DNA of 64,000 nucleotides from Clostridium transplantifaecale (GCF_900626075.1 NZ_UYZY01000002.1:496001-560000); one strand, 5' to 3'; counted from the stretch's first letter, positions 1 to 8,559 are shown. The notes: generated from the sequence alone by a model not told the origin. Numbers and translations are program-made.

Positions 1-1
1 T

Positions 2-898
2 GAAGAACTGGTTGCCGTGGTGATCGGCAGCCGGGTAACAGAGGCAGCCATGCAGGCCGGAAGGTACGGCGCCGACCGGGTCATCCTGGCCGACGGCCCG
101 GAATATGAAATCTATTCCACTGATGCCTTTGCCGGCTGTCTCACCGCCCTGGTAGAAAAATACAGGCCATCCGTTCTTCTTCTCAGTGCTACAAACAACG
201 GCCGTGATCTGGGACCCAGAGTAGCCTGCAGACTGAAAACCGGTTTGACGGCAGACTGTACATCACTCGACATCGACGGTGAGTCCGGCAATGTGGCCTG
301 GACCCGCCCCGCCTTTGGCGGCAATTTGATGGCAACGATCCTCTGCCCGGATCACCGTCCGCAGATGGGCACTATCCGCCCCGGCGTATATAAAAAACCG
401 CCCGAACGGCCGGACACCAGTCTGCCATCCCCAGATTCTTTTATTATCAGGGAAGATATCCACATTGATATGTGTAAAATCCACACAAAGCTTGTGGAAC
501 AAATACACGAAGCCGCGCAGGCCATCAACCTGTCCGGCGCTCAAATCATTGTATCCGGAGGCCGTGGAATCGGAAAGCCTGAAAATTTCTCTTATATTCA
601 GGAATTGGCGGATACACTGGGCGGAGCCGTTGGCGCTTCCAGAGCCTGTGTGGATGCGGGATGGATCTCCCACACCCACCAGATCGGCCAAACCGGCAAA
701 ACCGTCGCGCCAAAGCTCTATATTGCCTGCGGTATCTCCGGAGCGATTCAGCACTTGGCCGGAATGTCAGGCTCCGATTATATTGTAGCTATCAACAAGG
801 ATCCTGACGCACCGATTTTTGAGGTGGCTGACTATGGGATTGTGGGGGATCTTTTGGAGGTTATTCCAGAATTAATTAAGGATTTGATCGAGAAATGA
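2..898 (+). CDS. etfA: Electron transfer flavoprotein alpha subunit (5' end outside window)
   Basis: Alpha subunit of an electron-transfer flavoprotein, a soluble FAD protein that works with EtfB to pass electrons from a dehydrogenase (acyl-CoA, lactate or similar) to a redox partner or a bifurcating complex. The frame is open from base 2, so only about 298 C-terminal residues are visible; the start and probably etfB lie outside. The C-terminal FAD domain is complete: GGRGIG near base 557, then HQIGQTGKTV, YIACGISGAIQH and INKDPDAPIF, all family hallmarks. The dehydrogenase it serves cannot be told from here. Its TGA stop lies inside the left arm of a fold-back repeat that separates it from a convergent gene. 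Confidence 0.95.
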   Translation, partial: EELVAVVIGSRVTEAAMQAGRYGADRVILADGPEYEIYSTDAFAGCLTALVEKYRPSVLLLSATNNGRDLGPRVACRLKTGLTADCTSLDIDGESGNVAWTRPAFGGNLMATILCPDHRPQMGTIRPGVYKKPPERPDTSLPSPDSFIIREDIHIDMCKIHTKLVEQIHEAAQAINLSGAQIIVSGGRGIGKPENFSYIQELADTLGGAVGASRACVDAGWISHTHQIGQTGKTVAPKLYIACGISGAIQHLAGMSGSDYIVAINKDPDAPIFEVADYGIVGDLLEVIPELIKDLIEK

Positions 899-1202
899 GG
901 ACGCCGCCGTCAGGCCGGGGACCGGGGTGGTGGGGTGGGATCGATGAGTCTTCAGTCCCGTCGACAACCTGCCCGGGGAAGGAAGGAGAAAACTTTCCGA
1001 AGGGGACCTTGGAATCCGCCGGTGCTTGCTGAGGTCTTACACGAAGCTAGCATCCGCTGCGCATTTCACAAGCGGAAGCGAGTCCCCGTAGGAATTTTTT
1101 CTCCTGGATTCCCCCTCACCACAACCGGCAAACCGGGACTGAAGGCTCATATACTCCCTCCCACTCCCCGTCCGCCGTCTTACAGAGGCGTCCTCGCATC
1201 TC
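892..1202. repeat. Long imperfect fold-back element (MITE-like or structured RNA)
   Basis: A stretch of about 310 bases between two convergent genes folds back on itself. The ends pair (GAAATGAGGACGCC at 892 with GGCGTCCTCGCATCTC at 1187-1202). Bases 944-960 pair with 1134-1150 at 16 of 17 positions, and the purine-rich block 975-1006 pairs with 1082-1114 with a few mismatches. The centre holds a small hairpin (TCCGCT / AGCGGA). No transposase is present. It may be a non-autonomous mobile element, a very long bidirectional terminator, or a structured RNA. A 121-codon open frame runs through it but looks accidental. Confidence 0.6.
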
Positions 1203-1212
1203 AACTAAATCC

Positions 1213-1887
1213 TCATCTAATGTACTTCTCATACGGCCGCGCCGTCAAACTCCCCCGGCACCCCATTTTCTTAAAAAACACCCTGAAAAACAGTTTTTGA
1301 AGCGGACTCATCAATGTATAAAGGATAATTGTTTTCCTGGATGAGTATTCCACGCCGTTAAATCCCGCCGCCTCATCCTCCGGAAACTCCCCTTCCCTGG
1401 CAAACAGTTCCCCCATCCGCACAAATGGTTCAAGCACTTTATCTACCGCAGGAACAGGCAATAAATGTGTTACAAACATCTCGCCTTTCATCAGAACTCC
1501 GCCGTATTCACAATTCAGATACCCAGGGAGCACTCTCAGATACTCTTCACAGCACCGTCTCTGCGACGCCTCTGAAAAGCCACTCTGTAAGATAAAGCTG
1601 AGCCTTGTTGCTTTTTGTCCCTCTGCCGGGACTTTCGGTTCAAGAGTCTCCAGAAATTCAGTCATAATTCCGGGAATACATTCCACATAGAGAGGCAGGG
1701 CCATCAGAATATCGGTATTGTTGTAAAATGCTTTTCGTATTTCTTCCCAGCTTCCCATCTCTGAAAGCTGGTATATTTCTGCCGTATTGCCGGTTTTCGT
1801 GTATCCCGCCGCAAAGGCGTTTATAATCATGTTTGTATTGCTCTTTGCTTTCATCCGCGGAGAACAGTTAATAATTACCAAGTTCAT
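1213..1887 (-). CDS. Flavodoxin-like NAD(P)H-dependent oxidoreductase
   Basis: Probable flavoprotein of the NADPH-dependent FMN reductase / flavodoxin-fold group, 224 residues. The N-terminal strand and loop read MNLVIINCSPRMKAKSNT, matching the family's phosphate-binding loop for FMN; the ALPLYVECIPG segment fits the second flavin loop. The C-terminal third (KKTIILYTLMSP region) is less recognisable and could touch a membrane. The ATG at 1887 was chosen because AAAGGAG precedes it at good spacing; the longer open frame to 1926 has none. It overlaps the end of the upstream flavoprotein gene by 20 bases, so the two are probably translationally coupled. Substrate unknown. Confidence 0.7.
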   Translation of the reverse strand: MNLVIINCSPRMKAKSNTNMIINAFAAGYTKTGNTAEIYQLSEMGSWEEIRKAFYNNTDILMALPLYVECIPGIMTEFLETLEPKVPAEGQKATRLSFILQSGFSEASQRRCCEEYLRVLPGYLNCEYGGVLMKGEMFVTHLLPVPAVDKVLEPFVRMGELFAREGEFPEDEAAGFNGVEYSSRKTIILYTLMSPLQKLFFRVFFKKMGCRGSLTARPYEKYIR

Positions 1888-2410
1888 GATAGAGCTCCTT
1901 TCTGTGGTCATAGGAATATGCGCCAATCGGTTTTCTATTCAGATTGATCTGAACCCGTCCAAGCCACCGGTTCAGAAAACCGTTATCGGCCTCACCCAGG
2001 TAAATGAGCGCCATGCGTGGAGCTTTATCATACCGGAGATAATGACGCATCTGCCCGTTCACATATTTCAGATGCATAGTCAGCATCGGAAGAATGCGGT
2101 CGATGGCATTTTTCATGCTGCTGCATACAAATCCCAATTTTGTCTCGGTGAGCAGAATCACAACATCTGCCTGCAGCAACTTTATAAATATCGGTTCATA
2201 GTCATCATGAATGCAGCAAATGCCCGGTGTCTTGATCCAACAGTCATTACATCCGATACAGTGCCGTATTGTCAGCCCGGCAGTGGATATAATCTCGACG
2301 TCACCGATAACCGGCGCCAGCTCTCCGCGCAATGTCTTCACGGCCTGCGCGTCCGTGTTATACGTTGTGAGAACAAGATATTTTTTACTTCTATTTCCCT
2401 CTTTTTTCAT
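1868..2410 (-). CDS. Iron-sulfur-flavoprotein-like NAD(P)H oxidoreductase
   Basis: 180-residue flavodoxin-fold protein. After the first strand (KYLVLTTYNTDAQA) comes a cysteine cluster, CIGCNDCWIKTPGICC at about residues 51-66. Such a cluster occurs in NADPH-dependent FMN reductase relatives and iron-sulfur flavoproteins, where part of it can hold a [4Fe-4S] cluster. The LLTETKLGFVCSSMKNAIDR segment is the usual second flavin loop (typically a P-W-Y-type motif), here altered. It sits 3 bases after a PadR regulator gene and overlaps the next flavoprotein, so the three form one operon. It probably reduces a small molecule, perhaps a quinone or nitro compound, whose level is sensed by the PadR protein; this is inference. 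Confidence 0.75.
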   Translation of the reverse strand: MKKEGNRSKKYLVLTTYNTDAQAVKTLRGELAPVIGDVEIISTAGLTIRHCIGCNDCWIKTPGICCIHDDYEPIFIKLLQADVVILLTETKLGFVCSSMKNAIDRILPMLTMHLKYVNGQMRHYLRYDKAPRMALIYLGEADNGFLNRWLGRVQINLNRKPIGAYSYDHRKELYHELGNY

Positions 2411-2413
2411 GAA

Positions 2414-3049
2414 TCAGCAGTCCCCCTTCTCCTCTTCTGTGCCCGATATGCGGGATCTGAGCTTTTTAAACCAGTCAGCCTGAAAACTGGTGATGTTGAT
2501 CCCATACTGTAATGTGACCATTTCATAATCACTGATTTCCTTCACATTCTCGTTCAGATCCCTGTTTTGGGTTGCCCATTCGATACCCGCCCGATATTCG
2601 GGATCACGCTCGATTCTCTGAACCGTTTTCTGGCTTGACTGCTCACGCCTGATGGAGGACCATATTTCTTCCAGACCCTTCAGTTCCAACTCCAGCTTAT
2701 TTATAATTTCATCCAGAAGGAGCCTCCTCTCTTTTGACGGAACCATCCCCATAAACAGAAGCTTTGCCAAATCCATGTTCTTGATCTTTGCCATTTCCGC
2801 AGGGGTCCTGAGCCACTCCATAAAATAGGTACGCCCGGAATCCGTAATGGAATACCGTTTCTTATTAATCCCATTTTCTACATGCTCGGAACACGTTACC
2901 CTTCCATCCGCCACCAGTTTCTTAAGTGCAGCCTGTATGCTTCCCAAGCTGTCACTGCACATCAGTCTGAAGTTATCCCTGATAATATTGCGTATCTCGT
3001 AGGCCGTCAGCCTCTGCACCATAAGAATTCCCAAGATCATCTTATCCAT
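2414..3049 (-). CDS. PadR family transcriptional regulator
   Basis: 211-residue repressor of the PadR family. The N-terminal winged helix is clear (LTAYEIRNIIRD, then GSIQAALKKLVADG, then KRYSITDSGRTYF), followed by an alpha-helical dimerisation domain (about residues 95-200), which makes it the long PadR subfamily. It leads an operon with two flavoproteins. A palindrome embedded in its own promoter (3121-3150) is the obvious operator, so it is probably autoregulated and derepressed by a small aromatic or toxic ligand, as is usual for the family. Confidence 0.9.
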   Translation of the reverse strand: MDKMILGILMVQRLTAYEIRNIIRDNFRLMCSDSLGSIQAALKKLVADGRVTCSEHVENGINKKRYSITDSGRTYFMEWLRTPAEMAKIKNMDLAKLLFMGMVPSKERRLLLDEIINKLELELKGLEEIWSSIRREQSSQKTVQRIERDPEYRAGIEWATQNRDLNENVKEISDYEMVTLQYGINITSFQADWFKKLRSRISGTEEEKGDC

Positions 3050-3120
3050 GTTTACCTCCCTGTTATATACCGCTCAAACCACATTTCACCGTACTTTCTA
3101 TTATACTAAAAATTCAAATT

Positions 3121-3156
3121 ATACCTAATAATAACATACCTATTAGGTATATACAA
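3121..3156 (-). promoter_or_regulatory. Promoter of PadR operon with embedded palindromic operator
   Basis: On the minus strand, TTGTAT (3156-3151) and TATTAT (3133-3128) lie 17 bases apart. An inverted repeat, ATACCTAAT (3121-3129) and ATTAGGTAT (3142-3150), covers the spacer and the -10 box. Repressor bound there would block polymerase. It lies 79 bases upstream of the PadR start. Confidence 0.6.
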
Positions 3157-3257
3157 GTAAATCAACCTGTTTGCAGTAAATCTGTCGTTCCTTTCTTTTG
3201 GATGTTCCCTAGCACTGAATCGATATAAAGGATCCCGCAGCCAAAAAGCGGTACAGA

Positions 3258-3318
3258 AAAAGCGGAAACCTACGTCAAAACACCGTTTTTCCGTGTATCA
3301 CCGCAGGTTTCCGCTTTT
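3258..3318 (-). terminator. Probable terminator after the methyltransferase gene
   Basis: A perfect 14-bp stem, AAAAGCGGAAACCT (3258-3271) with AGGTTTCCGCTTTT (3305-3318), and a 33-base loop. It lies 60 bases beyond the methyltransferase stop. The A/T ends give a U tract on either strand. Confidence 0.55.
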
Positions 3319-3377
3319 CACTATATGCTTATTTCAATAATAACCGATTTGTTTTATCTCCTCATCATTTTATAACA

Positions 3378-4082
3378 CTACCGTATATTTTCTACTTTTC
3401 TTGCCCTGACAATCATAATATCGGGAATTTCTTTACTCCCAAAACACTCTTCATAAAAACCATCAATCACAAATCCATTTTTAAAACAAAGCTGAAAGAT
3501 ATCCTGCAGGGAACGGTGATAATAGCATTGTTCCCGTGGCTGTCCCTTGATTGCTTCACCGTAATAACTGTGCGGAGTCATATATTGTTCCGTCAGTGTA
3601 ACAAAACAGGGATGCTGGGTGGCAAATACAAAAATGCCCTTATCGGAAATCATCCGGTTGATGCACTGAAACAGGTCTGTAACCTCCTGGATATCCATAA
3701 TCGCCATATTGGAAACCGCCTTGGTAAATGGTCTTCTTCTTTTCAGCGACATCAAACTGCTTTCACTCGCTGCGTCTGCAACACAAAATTCAATCTTATC
3801 GCCGAAATGCGCCTGCCGCTTTTTTGCCAATTCAATCATTTTAGGTGAGTAGTCGAAGGCAACAACACTTGCCCCGCGTTCTGCCAAATAAGCGGAATAA
3901 TTTCCATTTCCGCATGCAATATCTAAAATATAATCATCCGGCTGTACCTCCAGCAGCTCATTCACTTTAGGCCGCACTGTTTTTCTATGAAACTCATTCG
4001 ATTTGTCTCCCATCGCGGTGTCCCAAAACTCTGCATTTGCTTCCCATGCCTTCAGACTGTCTTCCAGTGTATATTTCATCAT
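3378..4082 (-). CDS. Class I SAM-dependent methyltransferase
   Basis: 234-residue cytosolic methyltransferase. The SAM-binding motif I is ILDIACGNGNYS (about residues 52-63), followed by the acidic end of strand 2 (VVAFDYSPKMIELA) and motif III (FCVADAAS). The C-terminal part, including QHPCFVTL and YYHRSLQDIF, resembles small-molecule methyltransferases of the UbiE/biotin-synthesis BioC-like type. No neighbour suggests a substrate. Two ATG codons stand side by side at the start; GAGGTG lies about 8 bases upstream. It stands alone between its own promoter and terminator. Confidence 0.85.
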   Translation of the reverse strand: MMKYTLEDSLKAWEANAEFWDTAMGDKSNEFHRKTVRPKVNELLEVQPDDYILDIACGNGNYSAYLAERGASVVAFDYSPKMIELAKKRQAHFGDKIEFCVADAASESSLMSLKRRRPFTKAVSNMAIMDIQEVTDLFQCINRMISDKGIFVFATQHPCFVTLTEQYMTPHSYYGEAIKGQPREQCYYHRSLQDIFQLCFKNGFVIDGFYEECFGSKEIPDIMIVRARKVENIR

Positions 4083-4109
4083 TATTCACCTCAAATCCAG
4101 ATTTACTTC

Positions 4110-4138
4110 AGTATAACACATATAAAACCGGAAATGAA
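4110..4138 (-). promoter_or_regulatory. Candidate promoter of the methyltransferase gene
   Basis: Minus strand: TTCATT (4138-4133), 17-base spacer, TATACT (4115-4110) with a TG one base upstream (extended -10). It lies 28 bases before the start codon. The -35 is weak. Confidence 0.4.
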
Positions 4139-4204
4139 ATATTGCCTGTTTATTATTACAATGTGCGCTTTTCAATGTAAAAGATTTTGTCCGCAGTCCA
4201 AAAC

Positions 4205-4234
4205 GGGAGGGGTATCTTTACAGATATCCCTCCC
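4205..4234 (-). terminator. Terminator of the peptide-binding protein operon
   Basis: Stem GGGAGGGGTATCT (4205-4217) with AGATATCCCTCCC (4222-4234), 4-base loop, one G-U type mismatch. On the minus strand it is followed by GTTTTGG. It lies 23 bases after the lipoprotein stop codon. Confidence 0.7.
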
Positions 4235-4256
4235 AGTTACATATGTACCTGCCACT

Positions 4257-5795
4257 CTATTCCCAACTGAAATCATACACATTATAGAATGACCACGGGC
4301 TGACGACAACACCTTTCAGTCCCTTTTTAATCGCAATATTGTTAAAGCCGCTGACCGTTGGGATAACCGGCACATCTTCGCTGAGTTTGATGAGCAGTTT
4401 TTCATAGATTGCCGCCCTGTCGTCCTCGTTAAGGGTGACGCGGGCTTCCTCCAGATACTGATCGGCCTGCGGATCGGCGTACTTGCTGAAGTTCTGGACT
4501 TCGATCTGAGCGGAATGGATGGTCGGGTACAGTGTCTCGTCGACCGTCGGGGCCGTATAGGTGCCGCTGCCTACAATCAGATTGGCTTCACCGTTTAAGC
4601 AAGCTGCCTCATAGGCGGAACGCTCCATCTGAGAGATTTTCAGCTCTATGCCGATTTCAGCCAGGGAGTTCTGGAGAATCTGAGCAAATTTCGAGTCCTG
4701 CGGGGAATAAAGAATAGCCGTAAGCGGCTCGCTTCCATCGATTCCCTCCGCTGCCAGCAGCGTCTTTGCTTTTTCCAGATCGTAAGGATATTTAACTACC
4801 TTGTCGGTATATCCCAGGTAATTTTCCGTCACAAAGGTATCCATAATCATGCCGTTGCCGTCGAGAATTCCGTCCAGCATTGCTTCTTTATCAATTGCAT
4901 AGCAGAGAGCCTGACGAGCTTTTACATTGTCAAACGGCGGCTTTTCCGTATTAACCTGGATAAATGAAAGGCCGAAGGTCGGTCCCTGCAGCATTTCCAG
5001 CTTCTCATTTTCCTCGATACGTTTTACGCTGGACTGCTGTACCAGTATATAGGTATCAATATCACCCGCCTCCAGGCTCAGAATCGCCGAGTTCGGATCC
5101 GTGATCACGCGGTACTGTAAATTCTTAATCGGAGCCTCTCCAAGATGGTAATTCTCATTTGCCACCATTGTAAGCAGTTCCCCGCGCTTCCAGTCTACAA
5201 CCTTGTATGGCCCGGTCGTAACCGGATTGTTGAAAAATTCGCTTTCCCCCTGTGCCTCATATGCCGTCTTGCTGAAAATACCAGCCGTCGGAAGAGCCAT
5301 AGCGAATAAAAATTCCGGGTACGGGCCGTCCAGCGTCACTTTGACATGGCTGTCATCCACTTTATCAACGGCCGTCACGCGGGCAAAGCTGGGCACTGCC
5401 AGCGGTTTTGTCATTCCTCTCTGAAGGGAGAATACTACATCGTCCACGGTCATATCGCTGCCGTCGGAAAATTTGACGCCCTGCTTAATCTGAAAAACGT
5501 ATTCCATACCGTCGTCGGAAATCTCCCATGACTCGGCCAGACACGGTCTGATTTCATAAGTCTCATTGTCCATCCTGAGAAGCGGATCGTAGAGTACCGT
5601 GTTAACGCGCATTCCGTTTCCGTCCAGGTTATTATGTGTGTCAAGGTTGGGCGTGTCCCCCGGCTGGCCCATAATAATCGTATCCTTTGCAGTCCCCTCT
5701 TTCACTTCCGCCTCACCGCTGCCCGTTTTTGCCTGGCACCCTGCCAGAGATAATGCCATTGCTGCTGCCAAAACGATTGAAATAGCTTTTTTCAT
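4257..5795 (-). CDS. Peptide/nickel-type ABC transporter substrate-binding lipoprotein
   Basis: 512-residue solute-binding protein of the SBP_bac_5 (OppA/DppA) family, anchored outside the membrane as a lipoprotein. A lipobox LSLAGC ends at Cys20 after a basic start and hydrophobic core. The family signature region (DGSDMTVDDVVFSLQR) and GPYKVVDWKRGE segment are clear. AAGGAGAG lies upstream of the start. It follows the M29 aminopeptidase by 39 bases, so the two form an operon, which suggests binding of peptides whose import feeds the peptidase. No permease or ATPase is adjacent; the OppD/OppF genes at 62-64 kb are candidates to share. Confidence in the family is high, in the ligand low. Confidence 0.9.
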   Translation of the reverse strand: MKKAISIVLAAAMALSLAGCQAKTGSGEAEVKEGTAKDTIIMGQPGDTPNLDTHNNLDGNGMRVNTVLYDPLLRMDNETYEIRPCLAESWEISDDGMEYVFQIKQGVKFSDGSDMTVDDVVFSLQRGMTKPLAVPSFARVTAVDKVDDSHVKVTLDGPYPEFLFAMALPTAGIFSKTAYEAQGESEFFNNPVTTGPYKVVDWKRGELLTMVANENYHLGEAPIKNLQYRVITDPNSAILSLEAGDIDTYILVQQSSVKRIEENEKLEMLQGPTFGLSFIQVNTEKPPFDNVKARQALCYAIDKEAMLDGILDGNGMIMDTFVTENYLGYTDKVVKYPYDLEKAKTLLAAEGIDGSEPLTAILYSPQDSKFAQILQNSLAEIGIELKISQMERSAYEAACLNGEANLIVGSGTYTAPTVDETLYPTIHSAQIEVQNFSKYADPQADQYLEEARVTLNEDDRAAIYEKLLIKLSEDVPVIPTVSGFNNIAIKKGLKGVVVSPWSFYNVYDFSWE

Positions 5796-5834
5796 GTCCC
5801 TCTCCTTTTCCTGTCACTGTCTTGATATCTCTTA

Positions 5835-7064
5835 TTAAATTTTCCAGGTTCCCTGTTCCATCAGCACCACGGAAGCCCCATTTTCATCCTCGGCCGTCAC
5901 TTTGAGTTCTTCCGAGCCTATCATGAAATCCACATGGATGCTGCACTGGTTCAGCCCTGCCGCTTCCAGCTCCTCCTCCGTCATCGACGAAGCCCCCGGC
6001 ACGCCGCTGGTAAGGGCACGCCCCAGAGCCATGTGGCATACCGCGTTCTCATCCAGAATGGTATTATAGTAAATCGTCCCGGTCTGATAAATAGGTGAAG
6101 TGACGGCAACCAGAGCCGTTTCTCCAAAATAACGGGAACCCTCATCGGTCTCCAATATCCCCTTTAATGCCTCCAACCCCGAATCCGCTCCATATTCAAC
6201 CACTCTGCCGTCCTTAATTACAAGCCGCAGCCCCTCAATCAGGGAACCGTTATAATTTAACGGCATTGTTGCTGCCACCGTTCCGTTGATCCGTCGTTTA
6301 TGAGGCGCTGCAAACAGTTCTTCCGTAGGAATATTGGGAATGTATTCCCTCCCTGTCCTCTTATTCATATCACAGCCGCCGGTCCAGCCTGAATTTTCCG
6401 CCAGCTCCACGGTCAGTTCCGTACCCGGGCCGTCAAACCTGAGTTTTCTGAGATGCATCGCATCCAGCGCCGCCTTTTTCTCCTGCAGCCCACGCTTATG
6501 ATCCAGCCAGGCCTGTACCGGATCTTCCCGGTCCAGACGCAGGATTGGGATCAGGGCCTCCCACAGCTTTTGTATCGCTTCCTCTCCCTTCAATCCAGGA
6601 TATACCGTCTCCGCCCATCCGACAGACGGCAGAGAACTCTTGACCCAGGTAACACCCTTTGCCGATCTGGCCTTATTGTAACGATCCCCCGACCTGGCCC
6701 GGAGTTTCCGGACCGCCGCCAGCTTTTCCGTCAGCACAGAATCTGCGGCGCCAAATACAGGCGGCAGCAAATCCAGGATCGCCACTCCCTGTTTTGCATA
6801 ACTGCACATGTAATCCGTCACCCACTCCGGATAGTAATCCAGATATTCTTCCCGCGAATGAAGACATCGCAGCCGGTCTTCCTCCGGATCCACATAATCG
6901 CAGCGCACATAAGCCGCGCCCGCCTCATAAGCGGCCTCCGTCACCGTCCGGACAAATTCGCAGTCCCATGGAGCCGCATTGATCACAAGCACTTCCCCCG
7001 GCTGCAAATCCAGGGCCGCCCGTATTAATACTCCGGCATATTTTCTGTAATAATCTGTGTACAG
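5835..7064 (-). CDS. M29 family (thermophilic-type) metallo-aminopeptidase, probable CTG start
   Basis: Cytosolic aminopeptidase of family M29 (AmpS/PepS/AmpT). Putative metal ligands, counted from the CTG start: Glu277 (NGSLIEG), Glu315 (FGETAL), His344 (AVCHMALG), His377 and Asp379 (SIHVDF). The first ATG/GTG/TTG codon is TTG at 7007, which would cut off the conserved N-terminal helix. The frame continues upstream as YTDYYRKYAGVLIRAALDLQ, a typical M29 beginning, and the only plausible initiator is CTG at 7064, placed 7 bases after AGAGAGGGGG. That gives 409 residues, the normal family length. It heads an operon with a peptide-binding lipoprotein. Confidence 0.9.
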   Translation of the reverse strand: MYTDYYRKYAGVLIRAALDLQPGEVLVINAAPWDCEFVRTVTEAAYEAGAAYVRCDYVDPEEDRLRCLHSREEYLDYYPEWVTDYMCSYAKQGVAILDLLPPVFGAADSVLTEKLAAVRKLRARSGDRYNKARSAKGVTWVKSSLPSVGWAETVYPGLKGEEAIQKLWEALIPILRLDREDPVQAWLDHKRGLQEKKAALDAMHLRKLRFDGPGTELTVELAENSGWTGGCDMNKRTGREYIPNIPTEELFAAPHKRRINGTVAATMPLNYNGSLIEGLRLVIKDGRVVEYGADSGLEALKGILETDEGSRYFGETALVAVTSPIYQTGTIYYNTILDENAVCHMALGRALTSGVPGASSMTEEELEAAGLNQCSIHVDFMIGSEELKVTAEDENGASVVLMEQGTWKI

Positions 7065-7154
7065 AACGCTTCCCCCTCTCTTCTCCCGTAGGTTCAGACA
7101 GAAAACCTACGATATTTTCTTACTCCCCCGTATTATACATACGTGTATGTTTGC

Positions 7155-7183
7155 ATATTAACATTTCAGTTTTTATTTGTCAA
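7155..7183 (-). promoter_or_regulatory. Strong promoter of the aminopeptidase operon
   Basis: Minus strand: TTGACA (7183-7178), 17-base spacer, TAATAT (7160-7155). It lies about 90 bases before the CTG start. The rest of the gap 7065-7362 is AT-rich with no further feature I can support. Confidence 0.7.
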
Positions 7184-7362
7184 TTACTTTCATTCAATAT
7201 CGCAAGTAAACTGTATACATCATTATTTTTCTATATATTTACATGCTTTTTCCATCTTTTTGTCTTTATAGCCGGATGATCGCCCTTAAAGACAGGTTCC
7301 TTTTAATAGAAACTCTGAACGCATGGAGATGAAAACAGACACAAAAAAGAGAAAACATGCGC

Positions 7363-7400
7363 AAAAAGAGGCATTGTTCACCCAAACAATGCCTCTTTTT
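7363..7400 (-). terminator. Terminator of the membrane protein gene
   Basis: Perfect 16-bp stem AAAAAGAGGCATTGTT (7363-7378) / AACAATGCCTCTTTTT (7385-7400) with a 6-base loop. It works on either strand; it follows the minus-strand gene ending at 7537. Confidence 0.85.
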
Positions 7401-7536
7401 ATCTATGATCAATTACACTATGTAATTATTTAATCCACGATATTCAGTTTTTAACAGCAGCGCGCCTGCCTGTCCATTCAAATCCTGTTATAACCGCCTC
7501 ATAACCGGTTATTTCTATATGATTTTACTCTATGTT

Positions 7537-8559
7537 TTAAGCTCCGGTAAAATACTGGCGCATAATCTCCCCGATGATCTTCATCTCATCGCCATTCAGA
7601 TTCTTCATCCAGTCTTTGTCGTCCCGGTCTTTTTCCTTGCTCGCCGCTATCTGATCCAGGCTGTGCTTCAGATAGTCGATATCCCTGCGGACGGTATTGT
7701 CGCCCTCCCGGTTCCTGGACGGACCTTCGTTATCGCTGTCCCGCATCATACTGTCCCTGTTTCTGCCGCGCAGCGGCACGGTGTCGCCCCTGGATGCGGA
7801 GGGCTTGTCCACGGCGGAGTTCTCTTCCTCATCTGAACGCAGATCATCATCTTTCATATTGCGCACCGTCCTGAGCAGTTCCTCCGCCTTGGAGTTCCTG
7901 CCTCTTATATTTCTCGGAGACAGCTGGCGGGGTTCTTCCTCTCTTACCAGACCGTCTTTGATTTCATTTTCACGTGTCAGCCGTTCTCTGCTCTGCGCCG
8001 TGGCAGCCGCACGGACCTGTCCGGCCGTCTCTCTGGCCGAATTATCTCTGGCTGCTCTCACAAATACGGAATTATCCACATATTCCAGCAAAACCGTCTC
8101 CAGTTTCTGCTGCTTTCCCGTAATATTAAAACTGCTGTCCATAAACGTAAGCAACAGGCCGCCCAGTGCTCCCATTGCCGCATACAGTACAATATAGTAG
8201 GAATCCAGTCTGTACCAGTAGGACATAAAGGAACCGGCTCCACCGGCCAAAAGGCCCAGGATCGTCATCTGTAAAGACAGATTGTTCCATGTTTCCAGGG
8301 AAATGTGCATAAACTTAAACCCATACAGCTGCTTGTCCAGATACGCCTGGGTATTGACGATATTCTGATTTAAACGGTACGCATTCTCCAACTTCTGCTT
8401 CAGTACTTTCAGATTCTTGTTCTTGGTCATTGCCATGTTATCAGTTTCTTTTAATAATCTTTTGTAGAGGCTCCGTGTGATTAATTTACTGACGATTCCT
8501 ATAATTCCGATCGCCGCAAGCACGGTTAATGCTTTTCCGGTTTGTAATAATTCCAGCAT
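7537..8559 (-). CDS. Membrane protein with long charged cytosolic tail, function unknown
   Basis: 340 residues, not recognised. Hydrophobic segments lie at about 10-28, 98-115 and 122-140, with a short helical stretch rich in Lys and Asn between the first two. From about residue 165 the rest is very hydrophilic and charged (many Arg, Asp and Glu, for example DDDLRSDEEENS) and probably disordered, ending in a short folded-looking piece (GDEMKIIGEIMRQYF). AGAAAGGGGAG precedes the start. It is monocistronic. It could be a scaffold or a secretion-associated protein; the topology suggests a TadC/F-like membrane half but there is no supporting motif. Confidence 0.7.
   Translation of the reverse strand: MLELLQTGKALTVLAAIGIIGIVSKLITRSLYKRLLKETDNMAMTKNKNLKVLKQKLENAYRLNQNIVNTQAYLDKQLYGFKFMHISLETWNNLSLQMTILGLLAGGAGSFMSYWYRLDSYYIVLYAAMGALGGLLLTFMDSSFNITGKQQKLETVLLEYVDNSVFVRAARDNSARETAGQVRAAATAQSRERLTRENEIKDGLVREEEPRQLSPRNIRGRNSKAEELLRTVRNMKDDDLRSDEEENSAVDKPSASRGDTVPLRGRNRDSMMRDSDNEGPSRNREGDNTVRRDIDYLKHSLDQIAASKEKDRDDKDWMKNLNGDEMKIIGEIMRQYFTGA

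Noticed and set aside
935..1300. 121-codon open frame on the plus strand
   Set aside because: It lies inside the fold-back element, has an atypical Pro/Arg-rich composition, lacks a good ribosome site and runs into the convergent gene.
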